Below, piece by piece: positions 37,337-48,584 of a stretch of DNA of 64,000 nt. The position numbers and the translations under genes were made by a program. Under the pieces are notes generated by a model. That model was not told the DNA's origin, searched no databases, and saw only the letters and a list, made by a program, of their open reading frames with translations. The DNA is from Hippophae tibetana (lineage: Eukaryota > Streptophyta > Magnoliopsida > Rosales > Elaeagnaceae). How positions within the stretch are numbered: position 1 is the first letter of the stretch; each line of letters starts with the position of its first letter. The stretch lies in NCBI GenBank assembly GCA_037013495.1, contig CM072808.1, positions 14,237,319-14,301,318 of the forward strand, in the 5' to 3' direction.

Positions 37337-40300
37337 AATGGACAAATCTTGGATGTCAAAGTGTAGAATTGAGCAAGACTATTTCTGGAGTTGAAAGTTT
37401 CATGGAATTTGCTTGTAGAAATAGTAATACTGGAACTAGTATGATTCAATGCCCATGTGTTAAATGTAAAAATGAGCAATTTCATGAATTTGATGAGGCT
37501 AAGTATCACCTTATCCATAATGGTATTCTTTTGAGCTATAAATGTTGGTATTATCATGGAGAAAATATTGATAATACTAATAGGGAAAAGATAAATAAGA
37601 ATGTGAGTGGATTACATACATCTTATCATAATGTATAGACAGAAAATATGTTTCATGGTGTTGAAGATGAATTATGCGAGGATGATCCTGAAACATTTAA
37701 AAAACTTATAGAAGATTCCGAAAAACAGTTGTATCCAAAATGCAAAAAATACACTAAAATGTCGGGATTGGTTCATTTGTACAATGTGAAGGCAAAACAT
37801 GGTTTTCTGACAAGGGATTCACAAAATTACTAAATCTACTAATCGATATGTTTCCTAAGGGTAATGAATTGCCATCTTTAATGTATGAAGTGAAGAAATC
37901 TCTTAGTTGATTTGGCATGGAATATCATAAGATTCACGCTTTTCCAAATGATTGCATTCTTTATAGAAAAGAATATGAGACATTACATGATTTTCCTATG
38001 TGTAAAGAATCGAGATGGAAGCATGGTACAAATGAGAGTACAACACATAAGAAAGGCGTGCCTGCAAAGGTTCTTTAGTACTTTCCTCTGATTCCTCGCT
38101 TTCAAAGGTTGTTCAATAATAAAGATACATCAAAGATGTTGACTTGGAATTCAGATAATCGATCTGATGATGGGGTGCTATGTCATCCTTGTGATTCTCC
38201 AAATTGGAAAGTAGTAGATAATTTATCTCCTCAATTTCATCTGATCCATGTAATCTTCGTCTTGCCATTGCTGCTGATGCAAGTAATCCACATAGTTCCC
38301 TCAGTAGTAGATATAGCTGTTGGCCAGTAATTATGGTACATACAACTTTCCTCCCTGGTTGTGTATGAAAAGAAAATTCATGATGTTAACATTATTGATC
38401 TCAGGACCGAAATAACCCGGTGTTGATATTGATGTATATTTGCAGCCTCTGATAGATGATTTAAAGATGTTGTGGAATGATGGTGTAAATGTTTACGATG
38501 CACATAAAGAAGAACACTTTAACTTAAAAGGGGTCCTTTTATGGATAATTAATGATTTTCCTGCCTATGGAAACTTATCAGGACATGCAACAAAAGGTTA
38601 CGAGGGATGCCCTATATGTAATGATGAAACTTCTGCAACTTATCTTGTTCACGGATGAAAGATGTCTTATAGAAGACATATAATATTTTTCCATCTGGAC
38701 ATAAGTTTAGATACCAAAAGAAACCGTTCGATGGTGAAGAAGATCACGATCATGCAACTCAACCTTTGCGAGGTGTTGAGATATTAAGGCAATTGAATGG
38801 TATGACATTCAAATGATATGGAAAGATGAAAAAAAAACTCACTAAGGTAGGGAAACGAAAGAGGTCAACTAATGAAATGGGTGAAAATGAAAAAGAGTTT
38901 GAACCAACTTACCATGGTTGTTGAAAAAAAATCAATATTTTGGGAATTATCTTATTGGAAAGATCTACACATTCGTCACATCTTAGATGTCATGCACATT
39001 GAGAAGAATGTATGTGAGAGCTTGATTGGTACTTTACTTAATATACTTGGAAAAACAAAGGATGAAATTAAATCAAGATTGGATTTAAAGAAACTAGGCA
39101 TACGACCTGAATTGGAACCAAGGGTGGAAAATGATAAGAATCAAACATACTTACCACCAACATCATATAAAATGTCAACAAAAGAGAAGGATGTGTTTTG
39201 TAAATGTTTGGGGGTGTGAAAGTTCCTGATGGTTACTCATCCAACTTAAGAAATTTTGTGTCTATCACCAATAAGAGATTGTATGGATTGAAATCACATG
39301 ACTGTTATATCTTAATGCAACAGTTATTACTAGTTGCTATTAGATCAATTCTTCCAAAACATGTTCGATCATCAATAATTTGGCTTTGTTCATTCTTCAA
39401 TACAATATGCAAGAAATCTATATCAATTGGCGAGTTAAATTATTTACAGAAAGATGTTGTAAAGACTTTGTGTCTAATTGAAAAATATTTTCCTCCTTCT
39501 TTCTTCGATATAATGATTCACTTGTGTGTTCATTTAGTTCGAGAGGTTCGATTGTGTGGTCCTACTTACTTAAGGTAGATGTATCTTTTTGAGAGATATA
39601 TGCAAGTCCTTAAAGGATATGTAAATAATAGAAATCGACCTAAAAGATGCATGGTGAAACGTTACATTGTTGAAGAGGCCATTGAGTTTTGTTGCACTGA
39701 AATTGGGAATCCTACGCACAAGTTTTTCTTAGAATGTCACATGATCCAAGTAGGTAACCCTATGCTTCGTGGAAGTAAGGAATTATTTATTGATCGCACT
39801 CGATGTGAAAAAATACACTGAATCATTTTGGTAAATAATAATGAGGCACAACCGTACATAGAGTAAGTGATTTTCATTGTTTCATGATTGCAAAAATAAT
39901 TTTTTATTTAACTATTAATGATGATATATAACTTCATATATATTTAATAACATTACAAGATGCATTTAAACTTATTGAAGATCAATCCTCGTTATAAAAA
40001 AAAGGAGGAGAAAAATGGTTGTATGATGAACATAAGCGAGAGCTTATTAATTGGTTTCACAACCATGTAAGTGTCACAAAAAAAAATTCATGCATGTATC
40101 TTCCTAGATCTATTCAATGTTTTAAAACTTTGCTCTAAACACATTTTGTGTTTTTGTATACATGCATAGATTCGAGATGAACTCAAGAAACCCAATCATA
40201 AAATATCAGAAAGTTTACAATGGCTTACACATGGGCCAAAATTTGATGTCAAATCATTTTATAGTTTTACAATAAATGGATCGAGGTTTACGACTCAAGC

Positions 40301-40523
40301 TAGGGACAAAGTCCGAGAAAATCAAAATAGTGGTGTGAAGATGGTTGCACAAACTATGCAATTTTCCAGTTCAAAAGATGCTAATCATGTACTTTATAAT
40401 AGAACATATTATGGTATAATACAAGAGATTTGGGAATTGGATTATGAGGTCTTCCATGAAATAGTTTTCTTGTGTGATTGGGTCGAAGATGTTATCAATG
40501 TTGGATATAATACTTTTTTTTAG
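37337..40523 (+). pseudogene. TNP2-type CACTA transposase, decayed
   Basis: Encodes the main CACTA transposase. It opens with MDKSWMSK at 37337, the usual start of the Transpos_assoc domain, which runs to about 37632 (CPCVKC, YHLIHNGI). The Transposase_21 region follows at about 37830-39110 (LPSLMYEVKKSL, HAFPNDCILYRKEYE, EHFNLKGVLLWIINDFPAYGNLSG, LDVMHIEKNVCESLIG). DUF4218 is at about 39230-39640 (LKSHDCYILMQQLL, YFPPSFFDIMIHL, FERYMQVLKGYV). A DUF4216-like piece is at 40335-40523 (TMQFSSSKDANHV, YYGIIQEIWELDY). The frame changes just after the first 18 codons and several more times, and in-frame stops occur, for example at 37912 and between the DUF4218 pieces at 39576. Not functional as it stands. 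Confidence 0.85.
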
Positions 40524-40529
40524 TCTATT

Positions 40530-41835
40530 ATACCAGAACTCTTAAATGCGGCACATTTAAGAGATACGAAGCAAATATATCATGTTAAATCTATATCTAG
40601 TGGCCAATCATCGCGCACCAAGTCATTCAAGAAGAAGCCTTGGAAAAAGTATAGTCATAATTATGCTTTAAACTTCAGTAGAAATCTTGGCACTTTGATG
40701 ACTATTGTTGGGAGGGCATCTAGCATAAATGATGGATGGACTGTGCCACTTCTTATAAAAATTTCTGGTGTTGACCTCGGCCAAACTTATATATTGATCG
40801 AGTGCTTATTGCAACTACTTGAATATCAAATGATCGATTTAAGTATAATTCAAGTGTGGACAAGGTGAGTCCTCAATCTATTTATTTTTCTTTCATTTAT
40901 GTAGAACATATATAATTATATTTATATTATCTAATTATATATATATCTTTTATATAGGGCGTGCTATTATCGACTTCAACATAATCACTCATCACATTTA
41001 GCAATGTTCTATGATTCTTCATATGTCAATCAATATCAAGAGAAGGATGTTAGCATCAAAGCTAAACAATTATGTGATAGGGCATTAACGCTTAACAGAA
41101 ATCAAAAGTTGTTAATCCTTTGGCCATTAAGGTTTGAACAAGGCCAAGATCATTGGATGTTGGTAATTATTGATCTGTTCAATAATCATGCTTGGTACTG
41201 TGACTCAGCTTCCATAGAACTGAGTAAAGATACAAAAGCAGTTGTTGAAATGTAAGAGTTATAGCTACATATTAGTTTCTTCTATTATTTTTTGTAATAT
41301 TTAATAAAAAATAACCGTTCTAAACTTTAATAGGGCATGGAAGTTGTGGAACAAGTTTAAGGGCATTGCCCTTAAAAAATCTCATAAGCTTATATGGACA
41401 AAAGTTATGGTATGTACAAGCATATATTAATAATTTTATTAATTTTACAATTGAATAATAAAGATGTTCGAATATGAAAAATCATGTACACTTGTTTTTT
41501 TGTATATTCCGCAACAAAATAATGGAGTCATGTGTGGTTATTATGTCATGAAGTTTATGAGTAAAATCATCACAAATATCAAAATTCCAATTGATGATGT
41601 GGTAATATCTTTTACCCATATACATAAATGTTTTTAACATATTTGAGTTTGTTTTTGTAAATAAATGAAATTACATTCCAATTTTTATTTTAAATACATG
41701 TAGTTGTTTGGTTGGAACAAGACGGGCTACGACCAACAAATTTTTGATAATTTACGAGAGGAATGGGTAGAACACATGGTTCAAATTATATCATCACAAG
41801 AAGAATCAGGAGAAGATTCTGATGATCTTGAATAG
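40530..41835 (+). pseudogene. Ulp1-like cysteine protease domain carried by the CACTA element
   Basis: Resembles the C48 (Ulp1/SENP) family that cleaves SUMO-type conjugates. Many plant CACTA elements carry such a domain. Exons can be followed: up to 40864, 40958-41251, 41334-41409, about 41510-41602 and 41704-41835, mostly with GT-AG borders; I could not find a good acceptor for the fourth. Catalytic residues are all visible: His in QDHWMLVIIDL, Asp in WYCDSA, Gln in IPQQNNG and Cys in GVMCGYYVM. The C-terminus is acidic (EESGEDSDDLE). It follows the transposase in the same strand and may be its 3' part or a second gene. The N-terminal half is not convincingly open. Confidence 0.75.
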
Positions 41836-42008
41836 CATATGACAACATAACAGTAAATTTTTTAATGATTTAATTTCTCTATCTATTCCTATGTATGAAG
41901 TCATTTGTTTGATGGATGATTATATGCTCATGTATTTAGGAGAGTGCATTGTTTTATGGACTTATTTTTGGCCCAAACAACATCTCATCTCTCTTTCCTA
42001 CTTTCCTT

Positions 42009-42340
42009 ACGAACTCATATTAGCACTTTATTAATCATTTGTTTATAAATATGAAGTTATCTGGAATCTCTACTAGTATTTTTAATGCTATAATGAGCTC
42101 AAAATATGAAATCAGGTGTACGTAACTCCGATTTGTTTCTTGGTTTGTATGAGTTTTGGTACCCATGAACATGTTCCATATGTTTAAGGGAACCAAACCT
42201 CACACAAGCCAAGTAAGAAATTAGAGTTACACTTGATTTCATATTTAGAGTTCATTATAACATTAAAAAATACTAGCAGAGATTCCAGATAACTTCATAT
42301 TTATAGACCTATAATTAATAAAGTGCTAATATGAGTTCGT
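42009..42340. repeat. Near-perfect 330-bp hairpin inside the CACTA element
   Basis: Two arms of roughly 155-160 bp, about 90% complementary, around a short centre near 42165-42185. The outer ends are ACGAACTCATATTAGCAC and its inverse. Matching blocks include 'aagttatctggaatctct', 'tatgaaatca.gtgta' and 'ggttt..tg.gag'. A transcript would fold into one long stem. It may be a small foldback element or a proto-microRNA locus. No coding is present. Confidence 0.85.
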
Positions 42341-42824
42341 CGAAGGGTTATATCACTCGAATGTCGCTGTGGTAATCTTTTTTTTATGGTAATATTTATA
42401 ATGATTTAATTTCTTTATTCGTATGTCTCTGAATTTTAGACTGTTTGTTTGATGGATGTTTACGTGCTCATGTATGTAGGGGAATATGAATTGTTATATG
42501 GATCAACTTTTTTTGTCTAGTTTTCTTGTCATAATGCTGGTGATTAGGCCAACCAAGATTCTAAGCCAACCAAGCTTCCTTACATCCAATTACACTTTGA
42601 CGACATTATTTTATTTGTAATTTAAGTTAACTATATGTATTGTATATACATTATTTGTTTTTGTAATAAATTTAATTATCAAGTAATTAATTATATTTAA
42701 AATTTTAATTATTTGTATTATTATTTATATTTTAGTTTTTTATGCTATATATATATATATATATATATATTGAATAATACGAAAAATGAGAATAAAAATA
42801 AAAATAAATATAAAAAATGTATGT

Positions 42825-42940
42825 GAAAAGTCGGTTCATCGCGTGAACCTACTTTACATTTTAAGTCGGTTTAGCGAACCGACTTTAAATTTGTTTAAAG
42901 TCAAGTTTTAACTGACTTTAATGCCTATTTTTGTAGTAGT
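42825..42940. repeat. Right subterminal repeats and terminal inverted repeat of the CACTA
   Basis: Contains 'agtcggttcatcgcgtgaacc' and 'agtcggtttagcgaaccgact', then the terminal TTTTTGTAGTAGT. The AAAGTC motif near both ends (left 'ttaagtcg', right 'ttaaagtc') adds to the symmetry of the two termini. Confidence 0.75.
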
Positions 42941-43715
42941 ATCTTTAATCTAAAAGTTGGATGTTTGATGATGTACGAAAATAATTCACTTACAACATGG
43001 AAACTTTCTATGTGTGTTCTTTCACAAACAACATCATCATCAATATGTGAGAGGAATTAGAGCACATTTTCCCTCATACACACAGAGCAATGTAACTAAC
43101 TCACTTATAAATTGCTTAAGCAACTTGGTTTTGTTACTATACGACGAAATTGAGATTAAGGAATATGGAAGTTGAAAAAACCAAAGTTGCAAAAATGGAT
43201 TTGCTTGATCTTGTTGTTATAGATATAAAGGCAAGAGAAGATAATGATGATCAATTATATCAATGGTTAAAGCACATTTATGTTAATGATAATCAAGGAA
43301 ATCTTGACACACGAGTTGAAGAAAATGCTTGGGAATCTGGTATTGATGTTGATCAAGTGATGATTGAGAAAGTTTGTTGTAGTAAAAGTGAAGAACTTTT
43401 TTTCTACGATGTGTTAATTCGATGGCCATATGGAAAATCTAGTGCAAGTTCTTTTCCTAATATGCATTCTACATCTTTAGCTTTTTGGGATGAGTAAGCA
43501 TGAAATGATTATGACAATGATAACAATGGTGATCATTGTGGTAACGACGACAATGATGATGATAGCAATGATAATGGTGGTAGTGGTAACATGTATTTTT
43601 ATGAAAGTAAGGCCTTGAGAAATCCACCACTTAGCCCATTAAGAAATTTTTACAATAACATGGGTGTAGAAATACCGATTCTGGTATTGGAGCGATTGGA
43701 AAATAATTCATAATA
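42941..43715 (+). pseudogene. hAT transposase remnant, C-terminal piece
   Basis: Continues the hAT remnant cut by the CACTA. The dimerisation domain is readable at about 42985-43090: a WKLSMCVLSQTTSSS block followed by CERN, STFSLIHT, as in plant hAT proteins ('LSQTTSSSxCERNWSTFxxIHTKxRN'). At about 43140 comes 'KLRLRNMEVE', the usual YNxRLRxRN segment. A 115-codon open frame (43150-43497) then forms the acidic tail, ending before an Asn/Asp-rich low-complexity stretch. Stops interrupt the dimerisation domain. Taken alone the open frame looks like an orphan gene, but the upstream context explains it. Confidence 0.7.
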
Positions 43716-46700
43716 AAACATGATAGTTGACATGACATAATGAATATGATTGATGAGGTTTCATTGTCTTCACATTTTTCCACCATTAGCATTAGTATAA
43801 GGAGTGATGATGATTCTAGTACTCAATACTAATACAAATAATTTGAATTTAATGATCATTTGCATTTTGCAAATTGGATGGACTCATAATATCTTCTTAT
43901 TAATGTCAAAGTTGAAAATAATCAAGCTTCATACACATGTCATGTTAATAACATTATCTTTACTCAATGATATGGTATGACTATTGTGTCTTTATAGATA
44001 AAAAGTACTTCATAATCAATCATTGAACTTCCCATGGAGTTTTTGGTGGTAATGAGTTTGTTGTTTAATAATTTTTTTGTTTTAATGACTTTCATATTTA
44101 GTAATTGTTGTTGTCGCATAGATGTTTTATTTTTTACTATTTTATATTTATATTAATCAATGAAATTTCTTTTTATACTATCGAGATTTCTAATTATAAT
44201 AGTTAATACAATTAGATGATTTATTATTATTTCAAATCTTTTAATTATTTATTTTGCAAGATTTTACAAAAAAATATTATTATATAATATTTTAATTAAT
44301 TTGTCAACTTATTAATAAATACAAAAATTATAAATATTTTAAAATATATGTATTAAAAAAATTAGTGTAAGATATAAATAATTGATTGTTTTGATATTTT
44401 ATAAAGTTTTCTAAAAATATTTCATAAATCTAATAGAGTTTTCATAATATTAATGATTTTTAAATTTTTTTATTAATAACGATAATATTTTCAATACTTT
44501 TGTAAAATTATATTTTAAAATTTTGATTGAGATTAGAATTTTAAACCTTTTTACGGCCTTAATCTACATTAAAATGGAAAAAGATATAAGAGCAAATCTA
44601 GGTAGAAATGAAAAAATGAAACAAGAAAATAATAATAACATATATGAAGTGACATATTAGAATATATCTAGGGATGGTTAATTTATTTACGGATAATTAA
44701 AATTATAATTATTTGTAAAAATTTAACGATATTTTATAAAAATAACTATAATTGATATGACATAGGGTGAAAATGGTTATTACAATATGAGAATTTTATT
44801 TAATTAAAATTGAATATATATCAATATATATATATATATATTTATATATATAATTATTTAAAAATATATTTTAATTAATAAAACATACAATAGTTTGACA
44901 TAATTAGATTAAATTTTATTTATTTTTAATTTTATATTTATTATGTTACTTATAAACATATGCTAAATAGTTAAAAAATAAAAATTAATGTTAATATTTT
45001 AAACAATTTAGTAAAATAAAAATTATATTAATATTTAATTTTTTTAAATTAAATATATTTTTAATAAATATAAAAAAATAAAAAATAAACTTAGTTAAAT
45101 TATACGAAACTACTATTAATTATGATTATTAATAATCCCACGCGTATTCCTAAATATATCTCTCTCATGGTAGTTTTTTAAAAAATCACAATCATTAAAC
45201 AGTCAATTATTACGGGCATGCATTAATTAGATTTGGCTTTAAAATTAAAAAAAAAAACGCACTCATGCAAACAGATTTAGGATATATTAATACTTACTAT
45301 TCTTCGAAAATAAATGCAAATTTAACTAATTTCTCACAAAGTAAGAATCTAACATATTTTACTTTCGTTTTTTTTCCCAGTTCTCAAGCATTAATTTAAT
45401 TTATTATTTGGTCTTCGTAATTTTCAATGCTTTAATTAGTTGCGCTTTTTTCATTTTTTTTAAAAGTTTATACCATCAAGCTGACCATGCCGAAATAATG
45501 GAAAAATATTCATAGATAAAAATCTATGTATTATTAGGAAAGTGTATTTAATGTTATTTGTTATTAAATAGACTCATGAAATTTTATTTATTATTAAAAA
45601 GTATTACAAAAATTAAAAATAATACAAAACCATTCATTTGAATCCATGTAACTTGCACATGTAATTTATTGAGGAATAAAAAGTGTTCATTTTCAATAAA
45701 AATAATAATAATAGATCAATCTTTAATGCTTACCAACCAGAGACCATTAACAACAACCATAAAAACTACCAACCCCTTTTTCCCATCTATTTTTGTATTT
45801 CTTCTTCCTTGCTCTCTCTCTCTCTCCATCATTTAGTTGATTTCAAAGAGACATAATGTAGCCATGTTTGATCTCCATCAACCTTCCTAAACGACATGAT
45901 GGACGACAGTTTTTCCTAACAGTAACTTTGACATCTACAAATAAAATTTCACAAAATCTCCAACTCTATTTTCAAGATCCATTTCATTCTTTTTCAGAAA
46001 GTTTTCCCAAGATCCATATCGAACTTTGAGATTTTTATGCCTTGAAGAGTGAGAATCTTTTAGTGGTGATGGCAATAAGTGAACGGCTTTTCAGCGAGTG
46101 TGTTAGGCTTTACTTCAATGGTGGAAAAAAGGTTACTGAGAAGGGTTTTGAAAAGGGTTTTTAAGGGGTGCGAGAGAGACTACGTGAATGGGAGAGAGAT
46201 GATTCAATTAATGATTTTATTTTAATAAGTGAGGAGATGTTAGGGAATTAATTTTTTTTTAAATTACTCTTTTGTTACATTTAGTATCCTTTCATTTTTA
46301 TCTCTCATTACATGTCATATGCAAATCACATGAGGTTCTAAGTAATCAATTTTGACTCACGTGACACTTTTTATAACAAATGAACTTTTAAGACAATTTC
46401 TAATAATAATTTACCTAAAATACACATTTTTAATAACAAACGAATGAACTTGTAGCAATACTTCACCTTTAAAATAATTATAGGGATTTTATGTATATAA
46501 TGGATAGAAAAATAAAAAAAAATACAAAACGTTTAAATTATTGTAACTATATAAATAACGATAAAATATAATTATATCATTATTTATACGTTATTAACAT
46601 AATTTTAATTTTAAAATATATATTATTGAACATAATTTTTACGGACTATAACAAATCAAATTAATATTTTAGATATTTTTAAAAATTATCCCACATTTTG

Positions 46701-47919
46701 TCCATACATTGTTAGCCCCATCTATATATATCAACTTAATTATAAAACCGTTTTATAATATATAGTTATAGGTTGATTTTGCTTTGAGAGTTTTCCGGTT
46801 GTCCTCACCCTTACGTGCACATTTAGATGCAAACTTATGACTAAAAGTGCATTTTTAACTTATAAAAATAGCATTTTAAAAATGGTTGAATGCAAAACCC
46901 ACAGTTCTTATAATTAAGTGCTTTATATCATTTTCTTACAATAAAAAAATGCTATAAAATAACGCATCCAAACACATTTTAAGCTTAACTAGGAGAGTCT
47001 AATTAGTAAAATGGTTTGGCTCTGAGTAATTAAAATTAAATTAAGATTTTACCATTTTTTAATATATTTTGGAGTAGGGAATTTGAACTAGGGAACAACT
47101 TATTTTTGCCCCGGTAATAAGTATTTCCTAATAAATTATCTTTCTGAAAAGAATTTTTTTTAATAATATCCTTTTTATTTCCTTTAGAATATAATACTGT
47201 GAAAGTTTTTAGAGATAAAGAGTAATTGATACCACGGCCATATAAAATGAGAGACGAAAATGGCTAATAATATAATGGTAAAATTTATTTTTATTTGATT
47301 ATGTTTAAATCATATTAAATATTATTTTATTAAAAAAAACAAATTAATCTCATAATTAAATAACTTTTAGAGTTAGCGGGAAAGTGAAATAGTGGTTACA
47401 TTATTGTAGACCCAATTATATATGCAATAAAAAAAAGCAGCAGCTAGCAAATGATCTTAGAGATGAATGCCCACTATTATTTTTAGCGTGCATGTCATTT
47501 TAGTGGAAAAACAATAAGCACGTGCTTTTCTTATTTTGTATTGCAATATTAAAGTACGTTAATAGTTAGACGTTGTGAATCACCTTTTCTATATTAAAAG
47601 TGAAGTTTCTACATTTCATCCTCCTCGAGTAGTTTAGGGGAAAAAAAAAGTCATTCATAAGTACATTGGATAAGTTCTAACTAACTTCTAACTTTTTTTA
47701 GTGGACAAAGTAATCATAATTAATATATCTTTCTGTCAATTTCATAGCTATTTAAATTTTTAACTCAAATAACTATTATTATGTTTACTTTGGCTAGTTA
47801 GAAATGGGTTGACTTTTTTTTCTTATTTTCCTTTTAGAACAAATTTGAAGATATTATGACTACAAATAACAAGGAAAGTATTGGTATAAATATTGATCCG
47901 AGTAAATAAAATACCTTAG
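43716..47919. other. Very AT-rich spacer, no gene seen
   Basis: No coding similarity on either strand. It holds short (TA)n and A/T runs and a CT tract near 45810. A stretch at about 46820-46980 has the 'gcatccaaacacatttt' type ending seen in small hAT-like elements of plants, but no target duplication was found. Confidence 0.4.
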
Positions 47920-48584
47920 TGTCACGACCTCAAATTTCAAGTAGTGATTATGCGGTACTTAGTACCGTCCGTTGCATTAAATCTGTCTTTGAATTCGAAT
48001 GACACTTCAAAAAGACTAGAAAGAGAGTTTGTAAAGAATGTTTTGTATTGCTCTAGAGAAAGTTTATCTTACAAGATGCTAAGAATTCTCAAGATTTTCT
48101 AAGATAGTTAAGAATTTCCAAGATGAATACAAATGAAGACCAATGAGTCTATTTATATTGTGGCTCAAAGCTTAAAGCTATGCCACAACTTTCTAGATCA
48201 TTCTAAGCTTAGAATGTACAAGAGTGTTCTAGTTTTATCTACAATATGCCATAAGGTTCTAGGACCTTCTAGCCAACTCTAGAGTCTTCTAAGAGTGTCT
48301 AGTTCCTTCATGCACATTTTAGGATGTTCCGTAAGCTTCTAGAGACTTCCACATCCTTCATGAATCATCCGGCATGTTCTAGAATATTCCAGCCCATTCT
48401 AGCACCTTCAAGTGTATTCTGGAGCATTCTAGGGTCTTTAAGGCTTGAGTTGAGTCCATCCAACTCTAGCTTATTCTAGACATCTCTAGGCCACTCTAGA
48501 ACTTTCCCATGTAGAAAAGTCTAGATTCTTTAGGCAACTACAATTTATTTGGATTTTGTGGGACAATTCAAGCGGGACGTAACA
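47920..48584 (-). mobile_element. Solo LTR with TTCTAG repeats, minus strand
   Basis: A 665-bp sequence that on the minus strand starts TGTTACGTCCCG and ends GGTCGTGACA, the TGTTA..TGACA ends common in Ty3 chromovirus-like LTRs. A 4-bp TTAG lies on both sides (47916-47919, 48585-48588), which may be the core of a 5-bp duplication. A minus-strand TATA box is at about 48151-48158. Between start and TATA lie some 15 or more 'ttctag' or 'tctaga' motifs in degenerate 20-30-bp units. There is no coding and no partner LTR, so it is a solo LTR. Confidence 0.75.
48377..48389. promoter_or_regulatory. Heat-shock-element-like site in the solo LTR
   Basis: TTCTAGAATATTC is a perfect three-subunit TTCnnGAAnnTTC arrangement, about 220 bp upstream of the LTR TATA box. 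Heat-shock factors bind this pattern, and the ONSEN copia element of Arabidopsis is heat-activated through similar sites. Function here is inferred from sequence only. Confidence 0.5.

Larger units (their letters stand above)
34785..42940 (+). mobile_element. CACTA (En/Spm-type) DNA transposon, near complete
   Basis: The left end ACTACTACAAAAA (34785-34797) is mirrored at the right end (42928-42940), as TACTACAAAAA in place of the usual CACTACAAAAA. Both ends carry subterminal repeats built on 'cggtt..cg..gaaccgac', the usual transposase-binding arrays of CACTA elements. Inside are TNP2-type transposase remains and a Ulp1-like protease, both on the plus strand. Length is about 8.16 kb including a nested 369-bp LTR. 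The expected 3-bp TSD is not clear. The transposase is broken, so the copy is not autonomous. Confidence 0.88.

Noticed and set aside
43150-43497. Possible novel host gene with an acidic Asp/Asn-rich tail
   Set aside because: The preceding 150 bp encode the hAT dimerisation domain in the same orientation, so it is the tail of a dead hAT transposase.
48120-48500. CRISPR-like array of short repeats
   Set aside because: The TTCTAG units are irregular in length and spacing and lie within an LTR of a plant genome.
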